From Microvirga terrae (GTDB taxonomy: Bacteria > Pseudomonadota > Alphaproteobacteria > Rhizobiales > Beijerinckiaceae), in the NCBI RefSeq assembly GCF_013307435.2, contig NZ_CP102845.1, forward strand, positions 4,214,001 through 4,278,000: a stretch of DNA of 64,000 nucleotides, given 5' to 3'. The notes beneath the pieces are model-generated. The model worked only from the letters and a program-made list of their open reading frames with translations. It had not been told where the DNA came from and searched no databases. Shown here one piece after another: positions 1 to 8,683 of this stretch. A program made the position numbers and the translations under genes. Each line of letters opens with the position of its first letter. The stretch's first letter is position 1.

Positions 1-1482
1 GCTCACATCAGGCCGAAATCGGCGGCACGAGGGCTCAAGGCCTTCGTGGCCGTGGTCTGCCTCGTGATCGTCGGCCTCGAGGGCTGGCGCGACTGGAGCG
101 AGCGCGAGCAGGAAACCGCCCGGATCAGCGCCGAGACGGTGAATCTCGCCAAATCGCTCGTCCAGCATGCCGAGGATACCTTCGAGGTGGCGGACGCGCT
201 TCTGGTGGACGTGGTCGACCGGGTCGAGATGGGCGGCGTCCTTCCCAACGCGGTCAAGAGGCTGGACACCTTCCTGGTCGAGCGGGTGCAATCCCTGCAG
301 CGCATCAAGGCGCTGTCGGTCTATGAGAACGACGGTTTCCTCCTGACGAGCTCCCTGCCCGGGCACCGGGGCAAGGTGAACGTGGAGGACCAGGCTTTTT
401 TCCGGCACCACAAGGAATCCACCAGCAGCGACTGGTTCCTGGGGCCCCTGATCCGCGATCCCCTCGGCGGAGACTGGGTTCTGACCCTGTCCCGCCGCAT
501 CGACAAGCCGGACGGCAGCTTCGGGGGCGTCGTCCAGGCCAGCATTCCGCCGCGTTATTTCGCCAATTTCTTCGGCCGCTTCGATGTCGGCACGCAGGGC
601 AGCATCACGCTCATTCACCGGGACGGGACGGTCCTGTCGCGCTCCCCCTACATCGAGCGCGCCATCGGATCGAGCATCTCGAGCGATCCGCTCTTCAAGG
701 AAAAGCGGGGCTCGGGCTCCTACGACTACGTCTCCCCGTTCGACAACGTGGCCCGCATGGGCGGCTACCACCGCAACCACGTCTTCCCCATCGGGGTCCT
801 CGCGTCCGTGGGCCGGGACGAGGCTCTGGCGAGCTGGAACCGGGAATTCATTTTCCGCGGCGTGGTCATCAGCCTGCTCGTGGGCACGCTGGCCACGCTC
901 GGCTGGGCCCTGGCGGCGGAGCTGCGCCGGCGCGAGGAGACGGAGGCCGAGCTCTCTGTGCTGGCGGTCACCGACGGCCTGACGGGACTGGCCAACCGGC
1001 GCATGTTCGACAAGCAGCTCGAGACCGAATGGCTCCGCGCGTCGCGGGAGAAGTCGCCGGTTTCCCTGCTGCTCATCGACGTGGACCAGTTCAAGGCCTA
1101 CAACGACATCTACGGGCACCAGGCCGGCGACGAATGCCTGCGCACCCTCGCCCGGGCGGTGGCCAGCGCGGCCCGCAGGCCCGGCGATCTGGCGGCCCGC
1201 TACGGCGGCGAGGAGCTCGTGGTCCTCCTGCCGGATCTGGACGAGGACGGCGCGGCCCTCGTGGCCGAGGACATCCGGGCGAAGGTCGAGGCGCTTCGCG
1301 TGCGCCACGAGGCCAGCTTCCCGTCCCGGATTCTCACGGTCAGCATCGGCAGCGCGACCCGCATTCCGAGCCTGGACCGGACCCGGATCGGTCCGGCGGA
1401 CCTGATCGCCCTCGCGGACGACGCGCTCTACAAGGCCAAGCAGGCTGGCCGCAACCGCGTCGCGACCGCCAAGGCCGCCTGA
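1..1482 (+). CDS. Membrane-anchored diguanylate cyclase, 5' end outside window
   Basis: The protein should make cyclic di-GMP from GTP in response to a periplasmic signal. The frame is open to base 1, and the first transmembrane segment (translated bases 31-90) already begins before the GTG at 46, so the true start lies at or beyond the window edge. After this segment comes a periplasmic region of about 250 residues resembling a Cache/PDC sensor, with conserved stretches such as DWFLGPLIRDP and LSRRIDKPDGSFGG. A second transmembrane segment lies near bases 860-920. The C-terminal GGDEF domain carries a GGEEL active-site motif and an RPGD inhibitory-site (RxxD) motif five residues before it, so it is probably active and product-inhibited. 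The gene faces the RTX gene and ends in repeat-bearing spacer DNA. Confidence 0.9.
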   Translation, partial: AHIRPKSAARGLKAFVAVVCLVIVGLEGWRDWSEREQETARISAETVNLAKSLVQHAEDTFEVADALLVDVVDRVEMGGVLPNAVKRLDTFLVERVQSLQRIKALSVYENDGFLLTSSLPGHRGKVNVEDQAFFRHHKESTSSDWFLGPLIRDPLGGDWVLTLSRRIDKPDGSFGGVVQASIPPRYFANFFGRFDVGTQGSITLIHRDGTVLSRSPYIERAIGSSISSDPLFKEKRGSGSYDYVSPFDNVARMGGYHRNHVFPIGVLASVGRDEALASWNREFIFRGVVISLLVGTLATLGWALAAELRRREETEAELSVLAVTDGLTGLANRRMFDKQLETEWLRASREKSPVSLLLIDVDQFKAYNDIYGHQAGDECLRTLARAVASAARRPGDLAARYGGEELVVLLPDLDEDGAALVAEDIRAKVEALRVRHEASFPSRILTVSIGSATRIPSLDRTRIGPADLIALADDALYKAKQAGRNRVATAKAA

Positions 1483-1611
1483 GAACGAGCACGAATCCTC
1501 GTCGAGCGGTTGCGCATCCCCCTGACCTCATCATCGACCCCATGCCGGCCATGACGAGCAGGGTGCGATACTGGATGTCGGGCTCGCGGCTGACCTTGCT
1601 ACTCCTCTTCC

Positions 1612-1723
1612 CGTCATCACCGGCCTCGTGCCGGTGATCCCGATCGTCTGAAACGCGGCGCTCTTCCGTATCGGGACGGCCGGGACTGCTCCCCGGATCA
1701 AGTCCGGGCCCGGCCATGACGGG
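1612..1723. repeat. Bipartite palindromic repeat, copy 1
   Basis: This full copy has two hairpins (TCACCGG-type first, GGCCGGG-type last) joined by a spacer and bounded by CGTCAT and ATGACG. It fills most of the gap between two convergent genes. Related copies lie near 27.6, 40.6, 45.1, 45.5 and 50.7 kb. Confidence 0.8.
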
Positions 1724-1731
1724 ATTGAGCG

Positions 1732-4161
1732 TCAGATGACCAGGAAGTCGTTGGCCGCGATGGCCTTGTGCGCCCCGATATGGGCGAAGACGACATGGCC
1801 CCCGGCCTTGCTGCCGTTGGGGTCGTACCACAGGTTGCCCGTCTTGGCGTCGTAGCCGACGTGATCATTGCCGTCGAGCGCCTTGGCGGCCTTGACGAAG
1901 TAAGCCTTGCTGAGCCCGCCGGTCTTCTTCAGGGCCTTGAAGACGGCATTCTCGAGCTGGATCGTGTCGTGCTTGGCGTTCCAGCCGATGATCTTGTCCT
2001 TGTTGCCCGACTTCGCCGGGGCGGTGTCGAACACGAACACGTCCTTCCCGTCGCCGCCGGCGAGCGTGTCGTTGCCTGCCCCGCCGAAGAGCGTGTCGTC
2101 GCCCTTGCCGCCGCTGATGGCGTTGCCGGCGGCGTTGCCCTTGATCCGGTTGGAGAGAGCGTTGCCGGTCAGGCTGATGGCGTCCCGGCCGCTGGCCGTG
2201 AGATTCTCCACGTGATCGGCCAGGGTATAGCCGATGCTGGCGACGACCTCGTCGGCCGCACCGCCGTTGGACATCTCGATCACGCGATCACCTGCGTTGT
2301 CGACATGGTAGGTGTCGTTCCCGGCGCCTCCCGTCAGGACGTCAGCGCCGGCCATGCCGTTCAGGACATCGTCCCCGAAACCGCCGACGAGCGAGTCGCT
2401 CCCGGCCGACCCGACGGCGTTCTCAGGGTTCACGTCGCCGACCGCGACGACGACATCCTTCTCGAAGCTGAGACCTCCGCCGTCGGTGACCTTGATCTTG
2501 ATCGTGTGGGACCGGGCCTGCTCGTAGTCGAGCAGGAGGCCGTTCGCCACCTTGAGCTGGCTGCCTTCGATCGTGAAGCGCCCATCCGTCGTTCCCCAGG
2601 TCCCGTCCGCCTTGAGGATCTGGAACGTGAAGGTGCTGCCGGGGGCGTCCGTGGCCGAGAGGTCGCCCACCTTGCTGCCGTTCGCCGCCAGTTCGAGAAC
2701 GGACGAGCCCTGAAGCACGATATCCGTCGGCCGCTGGTTCGGCTCGGGTGGCACGGTTGCCGCACGATCGATGTCAAGTTGCACGATCTTTTCGCGGCGG
2801 CCGGGATCATCAAGGATGACGAAGAGCGAGCGTGTGCCTGCCCCACCCTCGCCATCGTTGCGGTAGGTCAGAGACTGGATGACCTTTTGCACTCGCTCGG
2901 GCGTCGCATTCCCGTTGAAATAGACGCTGATGGAGATGTCGTTGTCGTAGAACTCGCCGATATGGGTTCCATCGACAAAGAGCTTCTGTCCGGATGAAGG
3001 GGAGCCGACGAGCGAAATTCCGTTCGACGCATCGATCCCCAATCGGTCGTTCTGGTCAGCTCCGGGAAGAAAAACACTGAGCGTTCTGATGAGGCCGTCA
3101 TCGGCGCTGAGACCGGCGTTTCGGCCCGTGTCGAGAAAGGTCAGCTTTCCCCGTTCCGCGTGGATTGCGGCTTCGCCGAAGGCCGTCAGCTCAGGGGCAT
3201 GATGCGTCGTCGTTCGGCCGCCTGCCGTAATCGTATCGATTCCATGCCGATGCAGGATCAGCCGTTCGGGATCGGTGAGCGTTCCGGATTTCAAGATCAG
3301 CGTGTCAGCGGCCGTGGCATAACCGTAGACGTGCTGCGCCAGATCGAAGGTATCGACCGTGATCTCGGCATGGTCGGATCGCAGATGGATGTCGAAGCCC
3401 GAAATCGTCTTGCCGGTCAGATCGACATCCATGCCGTCGATGAAGAGCCTGTCGCCTCCGGCTCCACTGCCCTTTCCATCGATCCGCCGAAGATCCTCCA
3501 GCTGCTCACTTCCGATGATGATCAAGTCATCAGTCGACGAGCCTTCGAGGGTTTCAACACTCGTGAACTTGTTCATGGAATCAAGGCGGTAATATCCGCC
3601 AGTCAGGCTGAGGGTATCGTTGCCCGCTCCCCCATCCAGTTCGTCGCCTGAGCCGATCGCATCCTCGCCGGCCATGAAAACGTCGTCCCCGGCCGTTCCC
3701 TGGATGCTGTCGCCGACAGTGAGCTCGAACTGAGCATAAAGGTTGTTGCTGTCGGTCAGGGCAACCGTCAGGTACCGGGTATTCGAGAAACCGGTTTCGG
3801 TCGATTCGTCGGTGTATGTCAGCGAGCGGACGAGAGTTTGAACCCGCTCGGCTGTTGCATCGTCATTGAACTCGAATTGGAGGAGGTCCTGATCGGCATA
3901 AGAGACAAATCCGATTTCGACGCCTGCAACGACGATCTTCTCGCCCGTCTCGAGACCGTCCGGGAACTCGACCTCCCCCGCTGCAGTGCGAACACCGAGA
4001 ACATCGGTTACCTCGTGGGAGCCGAAGTAAACATCGAGGAACCGGATGGGATGGTCTCCTTCCACAACGACCGCGTCGGTTCCTCGATCGATGAAAACCG
4101 TTTCCCCGGGCTCGCGAAGAATAGACGTAAAACCAAGGTTGAGTATCTGCGGACCGGCCAT
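1732..4161 (-). CDS. Large secreted RTX protein with cadherin-like domain
   Basis: This 809-residue protein is probably exported by a type I system and folds on binding calcium outside the cell. The N-terminal half contains two copies of a segment around ATAERVQTLVRSLTY and ATPERVQKVIQSLTY (near residues 124 and 413). A cadherin-like domain follows at about residues 470-575, with LSATD, LDYEQ and VTDGGG motifs. Nonapeptide calcium repeats (GGAGNDTL type) occur near residue 175 and in a block at about 580-705. The C-terminus ends in small and hydrophobic residues (ANDFLVI), as type I secretion signals do. There is no N-terminal signal peptide. The start is supported by GAGGAG seven bases upstream. 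No type I exporter gene is nearby, and the biological role (adhesin, surface layer or enzyme) cannot be read from the sequence. Confidence 0.85.
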   Translation of the reverse strand: MAGPQILNLGFTSILREPGETVFIDRGTDAVVVEGDHPIRFLDVYFGSHEVTDVLGVRTAAGEVEFPDGLETGEKIVVAGVEIGFVSYADQDLLQFEFNDDATAERVQTLVRSLTYTDESTETGFSNTRYLTVALTDSNNLYAQFELTVGDSIQGTAGDDVFMAGEDAIGSGDELDGGAGNDTLSLTGGYYRLDSMNKFTSVETLEGSSTDDLIIIGSEQLEDLRRIDGKGSGAGGDRLFIDGMDVDLTGKTISGFDIHLRSDHAEITVDTFDLAQHVYGYATAADTLILKSGTLTDPERLILHRHGIDTITAGGRTTTHHAPELTAFGEAAIHAERGKLTFLDTGRNAGLSADDGLIRTLSVFLPGADQNDRLGIDASNGISLVGSPSSGQKLFVDGTHIGEFYDNDISISVYFNGNATPERVQKVIQSLTYRNDGEGGAGTRSLFVILDDPGRREKIVQLDIDRAATVPPEPNQRPTDIVLQGSSVLELAANGSKVGDLSATDAPGSTFTFQILKADGTWGTTDGRFTIEGSQLKVANGLLLDYEQARSHTIKIKVTDGGGLSFEKDVVVAVGDVNPENAVGSAGSDSLVGGFGDDVLNGMAGADVLTGGAGNDTYHVDNAGDRVIEMSNGGAADEVVASIGYTLADHVENLTASGRDAISLTGNALSNRIKGNAAGNAISGGKGDDTLFGGAGNDTLAGGDGKDVFVFDTAPAKSGNKDKIIGWNAKHDTIQLENAVFKALKKTGGLSKAYFVKAAKALDGNDHVGYDAKTGNLWYDPNGSKAGGHVVFAHIGAHKAIAANDFLVI

Positions 4162-4239
4162 CGTTCATCTCCTCTTCCGGGTTCGGTCCTGACGAGGAGA
4201 CTTGGCATAGTTCCTGGGCAGGGACCGTTCGACCGGATG

Positions 4240-4320
4240 CTTCAATGAACGTTATTAAGTTATATAAATCGATAAGAAAAGTCCCCTATCGAAAATCGAT
4301 ATAGTACGCGTGGAAACGGG
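4240..4320 (-). promoter_or_regulatory. AT-rich upstream region of the RTX gene
   Basis: This short stretch is much richer in A and T than its surroundings. It holds TATATAA-like sequence, two ATCGAT hexamers and the palindrome TATCGA-AAA-TCGATA at 4287-4301. It lies 80-160 bases upstream of the RTX start and probably contains its promoter and a regulator site. No exact -35/-10 pair can be assigned. Confidence 0.35.
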
Positions 4321-4344
4321 TCATCTTCAGCGTCCAGAAGGGTA

Positions 4345-4369
4345 GGAGCGGCAGGGTTCCTGCCGCTCC
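4345..4369 (-). terminator. Hairpin downstream of gshA
   Basis: A perfect 11-bp inverted repeat (GGAGCGGCAGG / CCTGCCGCTCC) with a three-base loop lies just past the gshA stop. There is no clear U tract on the minus strand, so intrinsic termination is only probable. Confidence 0.5.
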
Positions 4370-4376
4370 CGCGTTT

Positions 4377-5747
4377 CTAGAACACGCATTCCTTGAAGGC
4401 CGGCAGGACCGAGCCGTTCCATTCCCCATGGTAAAGCTCCAGCAGGCGCTCGGCCTGGGTGCGGCCGGAGGCGACGATCTCGTCCGCATAGGCGAGATGG
4501 CGGGTCTCGTCACGGCCGGAATCATCCCGGTAGCCGCGGCGCTGGAGGCCGGTGCGTGCGAGCGCGAGGGCGTCGCGGGCGACGTCCTGCACGGAGCGGC
4601 CGGCGATGCGGGCCTTGAGGGCCTGCGTCGGCACGGCGGCGCGCAGCCGCTCGCGCTCCTGGGCGGTCCAGCCCTTCACCAGCTCCCAGGCCCCGTCGAG
4701 GGCGGTCTCGTCGTAGAGGAGACCGGTCCAGAACGCCGACAGGGCCACGATGTGCTCGAGGTTGCCCACGTCGGCGCCGCGCATCTCGAGGTAGCGTTTG
4801 AGGCGCACCTCCGGAAACACGGTGGACACGTGATTGGCCCAGTCGGAGCGCGTCGCGCGCTCGCCGGGCAGTCGAGGATGCCGGCCCGCGAAGAGGTCAC
4901 GGAAGGACGAGCCCGCCACGTCGTGATAGGTCTCGTCGCGCTTGACGAAATACATCGGCACGTCGAGCACCCAGTCCACATAGCGCTCGTAGCCGAAGCC
5001 GTCCTCGAACGCGAAGGCCATCATGCCGGTCCGGTCGCGGTCGGTGTCGAGCCAGATGGCGGAGCGCATGGACAGGTAGCCGTTGGGCTTGCCGTCCGTG
5101 AAGGGCGAGTTGGCGAAGATCGCCGCGGCGACCGGCTGCAGCGCCAGCGAGACGCGCAGCTTCTTCACCATGTCGGCCTCGGACGCGTAGTCCATGTTCA
5201 CCTGCACGGTGGACGTGCGGTACATCATGTCGAGGCCGAGCGAGCCGACCTTCGGCATGTAGTCCGTCATGATGCGGTAGCGCGCCTTCGGCATCACGGG
5301 GGTCTGGGCCCGGGTCCAGAGCGGGCTCATCCCAAGGGTCAGGAAGCCGAGGCCGAGGCCCTCGCCAACCGCCTTCGCGTCGGCGAGGTGTTGCGCCGTC
5401 TCGCGGGCCGTGTCGTGCAGGGTCTCGAGCGGAGCTCCCGACAGCTCGAACTGCCCGCCCGGCTCGAGCGAGATCGCGCCGCCGTCGGTCTCGTCGGCCA
5501 AGCCGATCGGGCGATCGTTCTCCAGGATCGGCTCCCAGCCGGTGCGCGCCTGCAACCCGTCCAGGAGCGCGCGGATTCCCCGGCTCCCCTCATAGGGAAC
5601 GGGCGAGGCATCGGCCGTGTAGAATGGAATCTTCTCGTGTTCGGTGCCAAGCCGCCAGGCCTCGCGCGGCTTCTCGCCGGAGGCGATCCATTCCACGAGC
5701 TCCGACCGCGCACCAATGGGGGTCGTATCGGATACGTCCCGCGCCAT
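4377..5747 (-). CDS. gshA: Glutamate-cysteine ligase
   Basis: This enzyme joins glutamate and cysteine with ATP, the first and rate-limiting step of glutathione synthesis, in the cytosol. The 456-residue length and sequence match the plant/alphaproteobacterial class of GCS2 ligases. Diagnostic segments are GTEHEK at residues 34-39, SLEPGGQFELSG at 93-104, and MYRTSTVQVNMDY near 175. These contribute to the metal, ATP and glutamate sites in the family. It lies downstream of a second GCS2-superfamily gene and rsmE on the same strand; the rsmE-gshA neighbourhood is familiar in Rhizobiales. The ATG at 5747 gives the expected N-terminus. Confidence 0.95.
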   Translation of the reverse strand: MARDVSDTTPIGARSELVEWIASGEKPREAWRLGTEHEKIPFYTADASPVPYEGSRGIRALLDGLQARTGWEPILENDRPIGLADETDGGAISLEPGGQFELSGAPLETLHDTARETAQHLADAKAVGEGLGLGFLTLGMSPLWTRAQTPVMPKARYRIMTDYMPKVGSLGLDMMYRTSTVQVNMDYASEADMVKKLRVSLALQPVAAAIFANSPFTDGKPNGYLSMRSAIWLDTDRDRTGMMAFAFEDGFGYERYVDWVLDVPMYFVKRDETYHDVAGSSFRDLFAGRHPRLPGERATRSDWANHVSTVFPEVRLKRYLEMRGADVGNLEHIVALSAFWTGLLYDETALDGAWELVKGWTAQERERLRAAVPTQALKARIAGRSVQDVARDALALARTGLQRRGYRDDSGRDETRHLAYADEIVASGRTQAERLLELYHGEWNGSVLPAFKECVF

Positions 5748-5923
5748 GCATCACCTCATCAAAAAGCGCGTTCAAGGCGCGCCGACTCAGGGTCGGGACT
5801 CAATAAGGGGCTTAAGGCCAAGGCGCAATGAGGGGGGACGGCAGAAAGCGACGGGGGCGTCGCCACCCTCGTCGCGGCATCGGACGTGAAGCGCGGATGC
5901 CACCTCGGGATCCGCACGGCACG

Positions 5924-7063
5924 CTAATGCCGGATTGCCGTTTCCCCCGTGGTTTCCGCACTGAGCCAGTCGACCACGCCGGCAAGCGCATCCCGGTTCG
6001 ACAGGCCGCGGCCGACCGCTTCCGTGAAGAGCGTCAGCTGCTGGTCGGCGCTGGTGCCGCGGGCCACGATCCAGCGGGCGAGGTCGAGCTCCCGCTGGCA
6101 GCCGAGCACCTTGGCGTCCTCGGCCACGAGGTCGAGGGTCTCGTCGAGGAGCTCCCGCACGGGCTTGGCCCTGCGGGTCTTCTCGTCCACGAAGCTGCCG
6201 TGGATGCCGTAGCGCTGGGCCCGCCAGCCGTTCTCGTCGTTGATGGCCCGCGAGGCGCCAGTCTGCCCGGCGTTCAGCGAGGTATCCAGGCTCAGGCGGC
6301 GGACGAGGCAGCGGTAGAGGGCCGCGATCGCGATGGTGTCGTCGAGGCGGGTGCAGCTGTCGGCCACGCGCAGCTCAAGGGTCGGATGCTTCAGCGACGG
6401 CCGGATCACCCACCAGACATAGCTCGAATTCTCGATGGCGCGGGCCGCCACGAGGGTGTCGATGTAGCGCTGGTAATCCTGCGCGCTCTCGAACAGATCG
6501 GGAAGGCCCGTGCGCGGCAGCTCGCGATAGGCGGCCAGCCGGTAGCCGAGCAGGCCCGTGCGCTGCGCCTGCCAGAATGGCGAGGAGGTCGACAGCGCGA
6601 GCAGGAGCGGCAGATAAGGCTGGATCCGGTTCATGATGTCGACGCGCATGTCAAGATCCGGCACCTCCACATGGACATGCATGCCGCACAGGACGTTGCG
6701 GCTGCCCAGCATCTGCAGGTCGTGCATGACCTTCCCGTAGCGCGGCTGCGCCGTGGGACGCACCCGCGACCAGACGGCGAGCGGATGGGTGCCCGAGGCC
6801 ATGATCGACAGGCCGAAATCACGCGCGACGGACCCGACCGACGAGCGCAGCGCAGCCAGCTGTGCCCGGGCATCGGCGAACTCCAGAGCGGGCTTGCTCG
6901 CGATCTCGATCTGCGGCTCGAGCATCTCGGGCTGGATGTCGCCCGAGATCTGGTCCCGGCAGGCGGCAAAGAATTCCTTGATTTTCCCCCTGGCGATATC
7001 CCGTTTCGGCGCATCGTTGACGAAGTACTCTTCCTCGATGCCGAACTTGAAGTCCCAGCTCAT
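5924..7063 (-). CDS. YbdK-type carboxylate-amine ligase
   Basis: This 379-residue protein belongs to the YbdK branch of the GCS2 superfamily, a relative of glutamate-cysteine ligase. E. coli YbdK has weak glutamate-cysteine ligase activity in vitro, but the physiological substrate is unknown. Visible signatures are FGIEEEYF near the N-terminus, CGMHVHVEV in the middle and LELRVADS. It sits 176 bases upstream of gshA on the same strand, so the two paralogous ligases may be co-expressed. It lacks the SLEPGGQFELSG segment seen in GshA. The likely activity is an ATP-dependent carboxylate-amine ligation on an undetermined substrate. Confidence 0.88.
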   Translation of the reverse strand: MSWDFKFGIEEEYFVNDAPKRDIARGKIKEFFAACRDQISGDIQPEMLEPQIEIASKPALEFADARAQLAALRSSVGSVARDFGLSIMASGTHPLAVWSRVRPTAQPRYGKVMHDLQMLGSRNVLCGMHVHVEVPDLDMRVDIMNRIQPYLPLLLALSTSSPFWQAQRTGLLGYRLAAYRELPRTGLPDLFESAQDYQRYIDTLVAARAIENSSYVWWVIRPSLKHPTLELRVADSCTRLDDTIAIAALYRCLVRRLSLDTSLNAGQTGASRAINDENGWRAQRYGIHGSFVDEKTRRAKPVRELLDETLDLVAEDAKVLGCQRELDLARWIVARGTSADQQLTLFTEAVGRGLSNRDALAGVVDWLSAETTGETAIRH

Positions 7064-7238
7064 TTCCTTGGTGTCCTCTGTTCTTGTTCAGAAATGACCT
7101 TTCGCACATGCGGATCGGCCTGCGGCGACCGCGCCGAAACTCCGGCTCAATGGGGCCAGATTGGGGCGAATCGGCGCGAAACTGCTAAGCTTCTGAAGCT
7201 AGAGGCGGATCGGCTTTATGCGTTGTCGGACGACGAGG

Positions 7239-7985
7239 TCAGTTCCAATCGCCAAGCACGGACTGAACGATCGCCAGCGCGGCCACAGCGGCTGTGTCAG
7301 CTCGCAGGATTCGCGGACCCAACGATACGCAAACACATCTTTCGTGGGCGGCGACAAGCGCTCTCTCCTGATCGGTGAACCCTCCTTCGGGGCCCACGAT
7401 AACGGCCAGACCAGCTTGATTGTTCCCAAGCTTGGCCAGGGCCGCCACGGGGTTGGAAACGGGCGCGTTCTCGTCGCAGAAGACGACCAGGCGGTCCTTG
7501 TCCAAGCCTTTGAGAAAACGCTCCAAATTCTCCTCTTCGCGGACCTCCGGAATCGACAGGATCCCGCATTGCTCGGCCGCCTCGACGGCGTTGCTGCGCA
7601 TGCGCTCCAGGTTGACCCGGGAGGACTGCGTCCGCCGCGTCAGGACCGGCTGGAGAACGCCTGCTCCCATCTCCACGGCTTTCTGGACCATGTAGTCGAG
7701 GCGGGCATGCTTGAGCGGCGCGAAGGCGTAGATGATGTCGGGTGCGGCCCCCTGCTCCCGGGTCCGTTCCGCACAGACGAGGTCGGCGGCCTTGCGCCCC
7801 TCGACGGCCACCTCGGCCCGCCACTCCCCGTCCCGGCCGTTGAAGATCAGCACGGACTCGCCGGCCTTCAGGCGCAGGACGTTCAGGAGGTAATTGGCCT
7901 GCCCCCGGTCGAGGGGGATCCTGGCCCCGGCCTGGAGAGGGGTGTCGACGAAGAGGCGGGGGGCTTTGAAGTCGTAATCGGCCAT
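7239..7985 (-). CDS. rsmE: 16S rRNA m3U1498 methyltransferase
   Basis: RsmE methylates N3 of U1498 in 16S rRNA of the assembled small subunit using S-adenosylmethionine. The 248 residues fit the family. An N-terminal PUA-like region (about 1-70) is followed by a SPOUT methyltransferase domain with the trefoil-knot motifs VGPEGG (197-202) and LGPRILRADTA (222-232). It is the first gene of a minus-strand run leading to the YbdK homologue and gshA, and it is divergent from the small exported protein at 8190. Confidence 0.95.
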   Translation of the reverse strand: MADYDFKAPRLFVDTPLQAGARIPLDRGQANYLLNVLRLKAGESVLIFNGRDGEWRAEVAVEGRKAADLVCAERTREQGAAPDIIYAFAPLKHARLDYMVQKAVEMGAGVLQPVLTRRTQSSRVNLERMRSNAVEAAEQCGILSIPEVREEENLERFLKGLDKDRLVVFCDENAPVSNPVAALAKLGNNQAGLAVIVGPEGGFTDQERALVAAHERCVCVSLGPRILRADTAAVAALAIVQSVLGDWN

Positions 7986-8189
7986 GGGAACCTTCCGAAC
8001 CGCCTCTCCTGTATCAAGTTCCCGAGCCCCGAGGGAGAGGCCGGGTCCGATCGGTCACGGAATATTCACGTGCCAAACGGCACAGCTTATGCCCAAGGCG
8101 ACCTTTCGCCTCTTGGCCTCAAGGCCCTGAACCTGTTAACAGAACCCTGGCCTGCGAGACGTCGCGGGCCGAGTGAGGGAATTTTGGGC

Positions 8190-8666
8190 ATGACGCATAT
8201 CCGTTCGCATATCCTGGCTGCGCTTGCCGTCGCTGGCATTTTCGTGACGGCTCCTGCCTTCGCGCAGTCGAGCGCCTGCCAGGAAGGCCAGAAGATTCTG
8301 CAGGAGCGGCAGAACCTGATCCAGCAGGTCAACAAGCTCACCAATGGCGGCAAGAACAAACAGATCGACCCCCGCGCCGCCTGCACGGTCTTCACCAAGC
8401 TCGTGACGAACGGCGCCGCCGGCCAGAAATGGATGACCGACAACAAGGATTGGTGCCAGGTTCCCGATCAGCTGATCCAGAGCTTCTCCGAGGACCACAA
8501 GCGCTCCCAGCAGTTCAAGGGTCAGGCCTGCGGGGCGGCCGCGAAGATGGCCGAGATGGAAAAGCGCGCCAAGCAGCAGCAGCAGCAAGGCCAGCAGGGC
8601 GGCATCGCGGGAAAGATGGGGGGCGGCCTGACCGGCACCCTGACCGTCCCGAAGGGCGCCCTCTAA
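8190..8666 (+). CDS. Small exported protein with four cysteines
   Basis: I do not recognise this 158-residue protein. It starts with a clear signal peptide (hydrophobic core AALAVAGIFV, cleavage near AFAQS). The mature part has four cysteines (in SAC, AAC, DWC and QAC contexts), enough for two disulfides, and a C-terminal low-complexity segment KQQQQQGQQGG encoded by CAG/CAA repeats, followed by a glycine-rich end. The open frame extends upstream, but the signal peptide fixes the ATG at 8190. It precedes ubiA by 17 bases and might share its transcript. A periplasmic role is likely; the function is unknown. Confidence 0.75.
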   Translation: MTHIRSHILAALAVAGIFVTAPAFAQSSACQEGQKILQERQNLIQQVNKLTNGGKNKQIDPRAACTVFTKLVTNGAAGQKWMTDNKDWCQVPDQLIQSFSEDHKRSQQFKGQACGAAAKMAEMEKRAKQQQQQGQQGGIAGKMGGGLTGTLTVPKGAL

Positions 8667-8683
8667 GCCCGGCCGTCTGAGCG

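Noticed and set aside
5828..7378. 516-codon open frame on the plus strand
   Set aside because: It lies antisense to the YbdK homologue and parts of its neighbours, has no recognisable domain, and reflects the codon bias of high-GC DNA. The same reasoning removes the long antisense frames at 25501-27612, 27813-29102, 29171-30499, 30385-31749 and 33683-35752.
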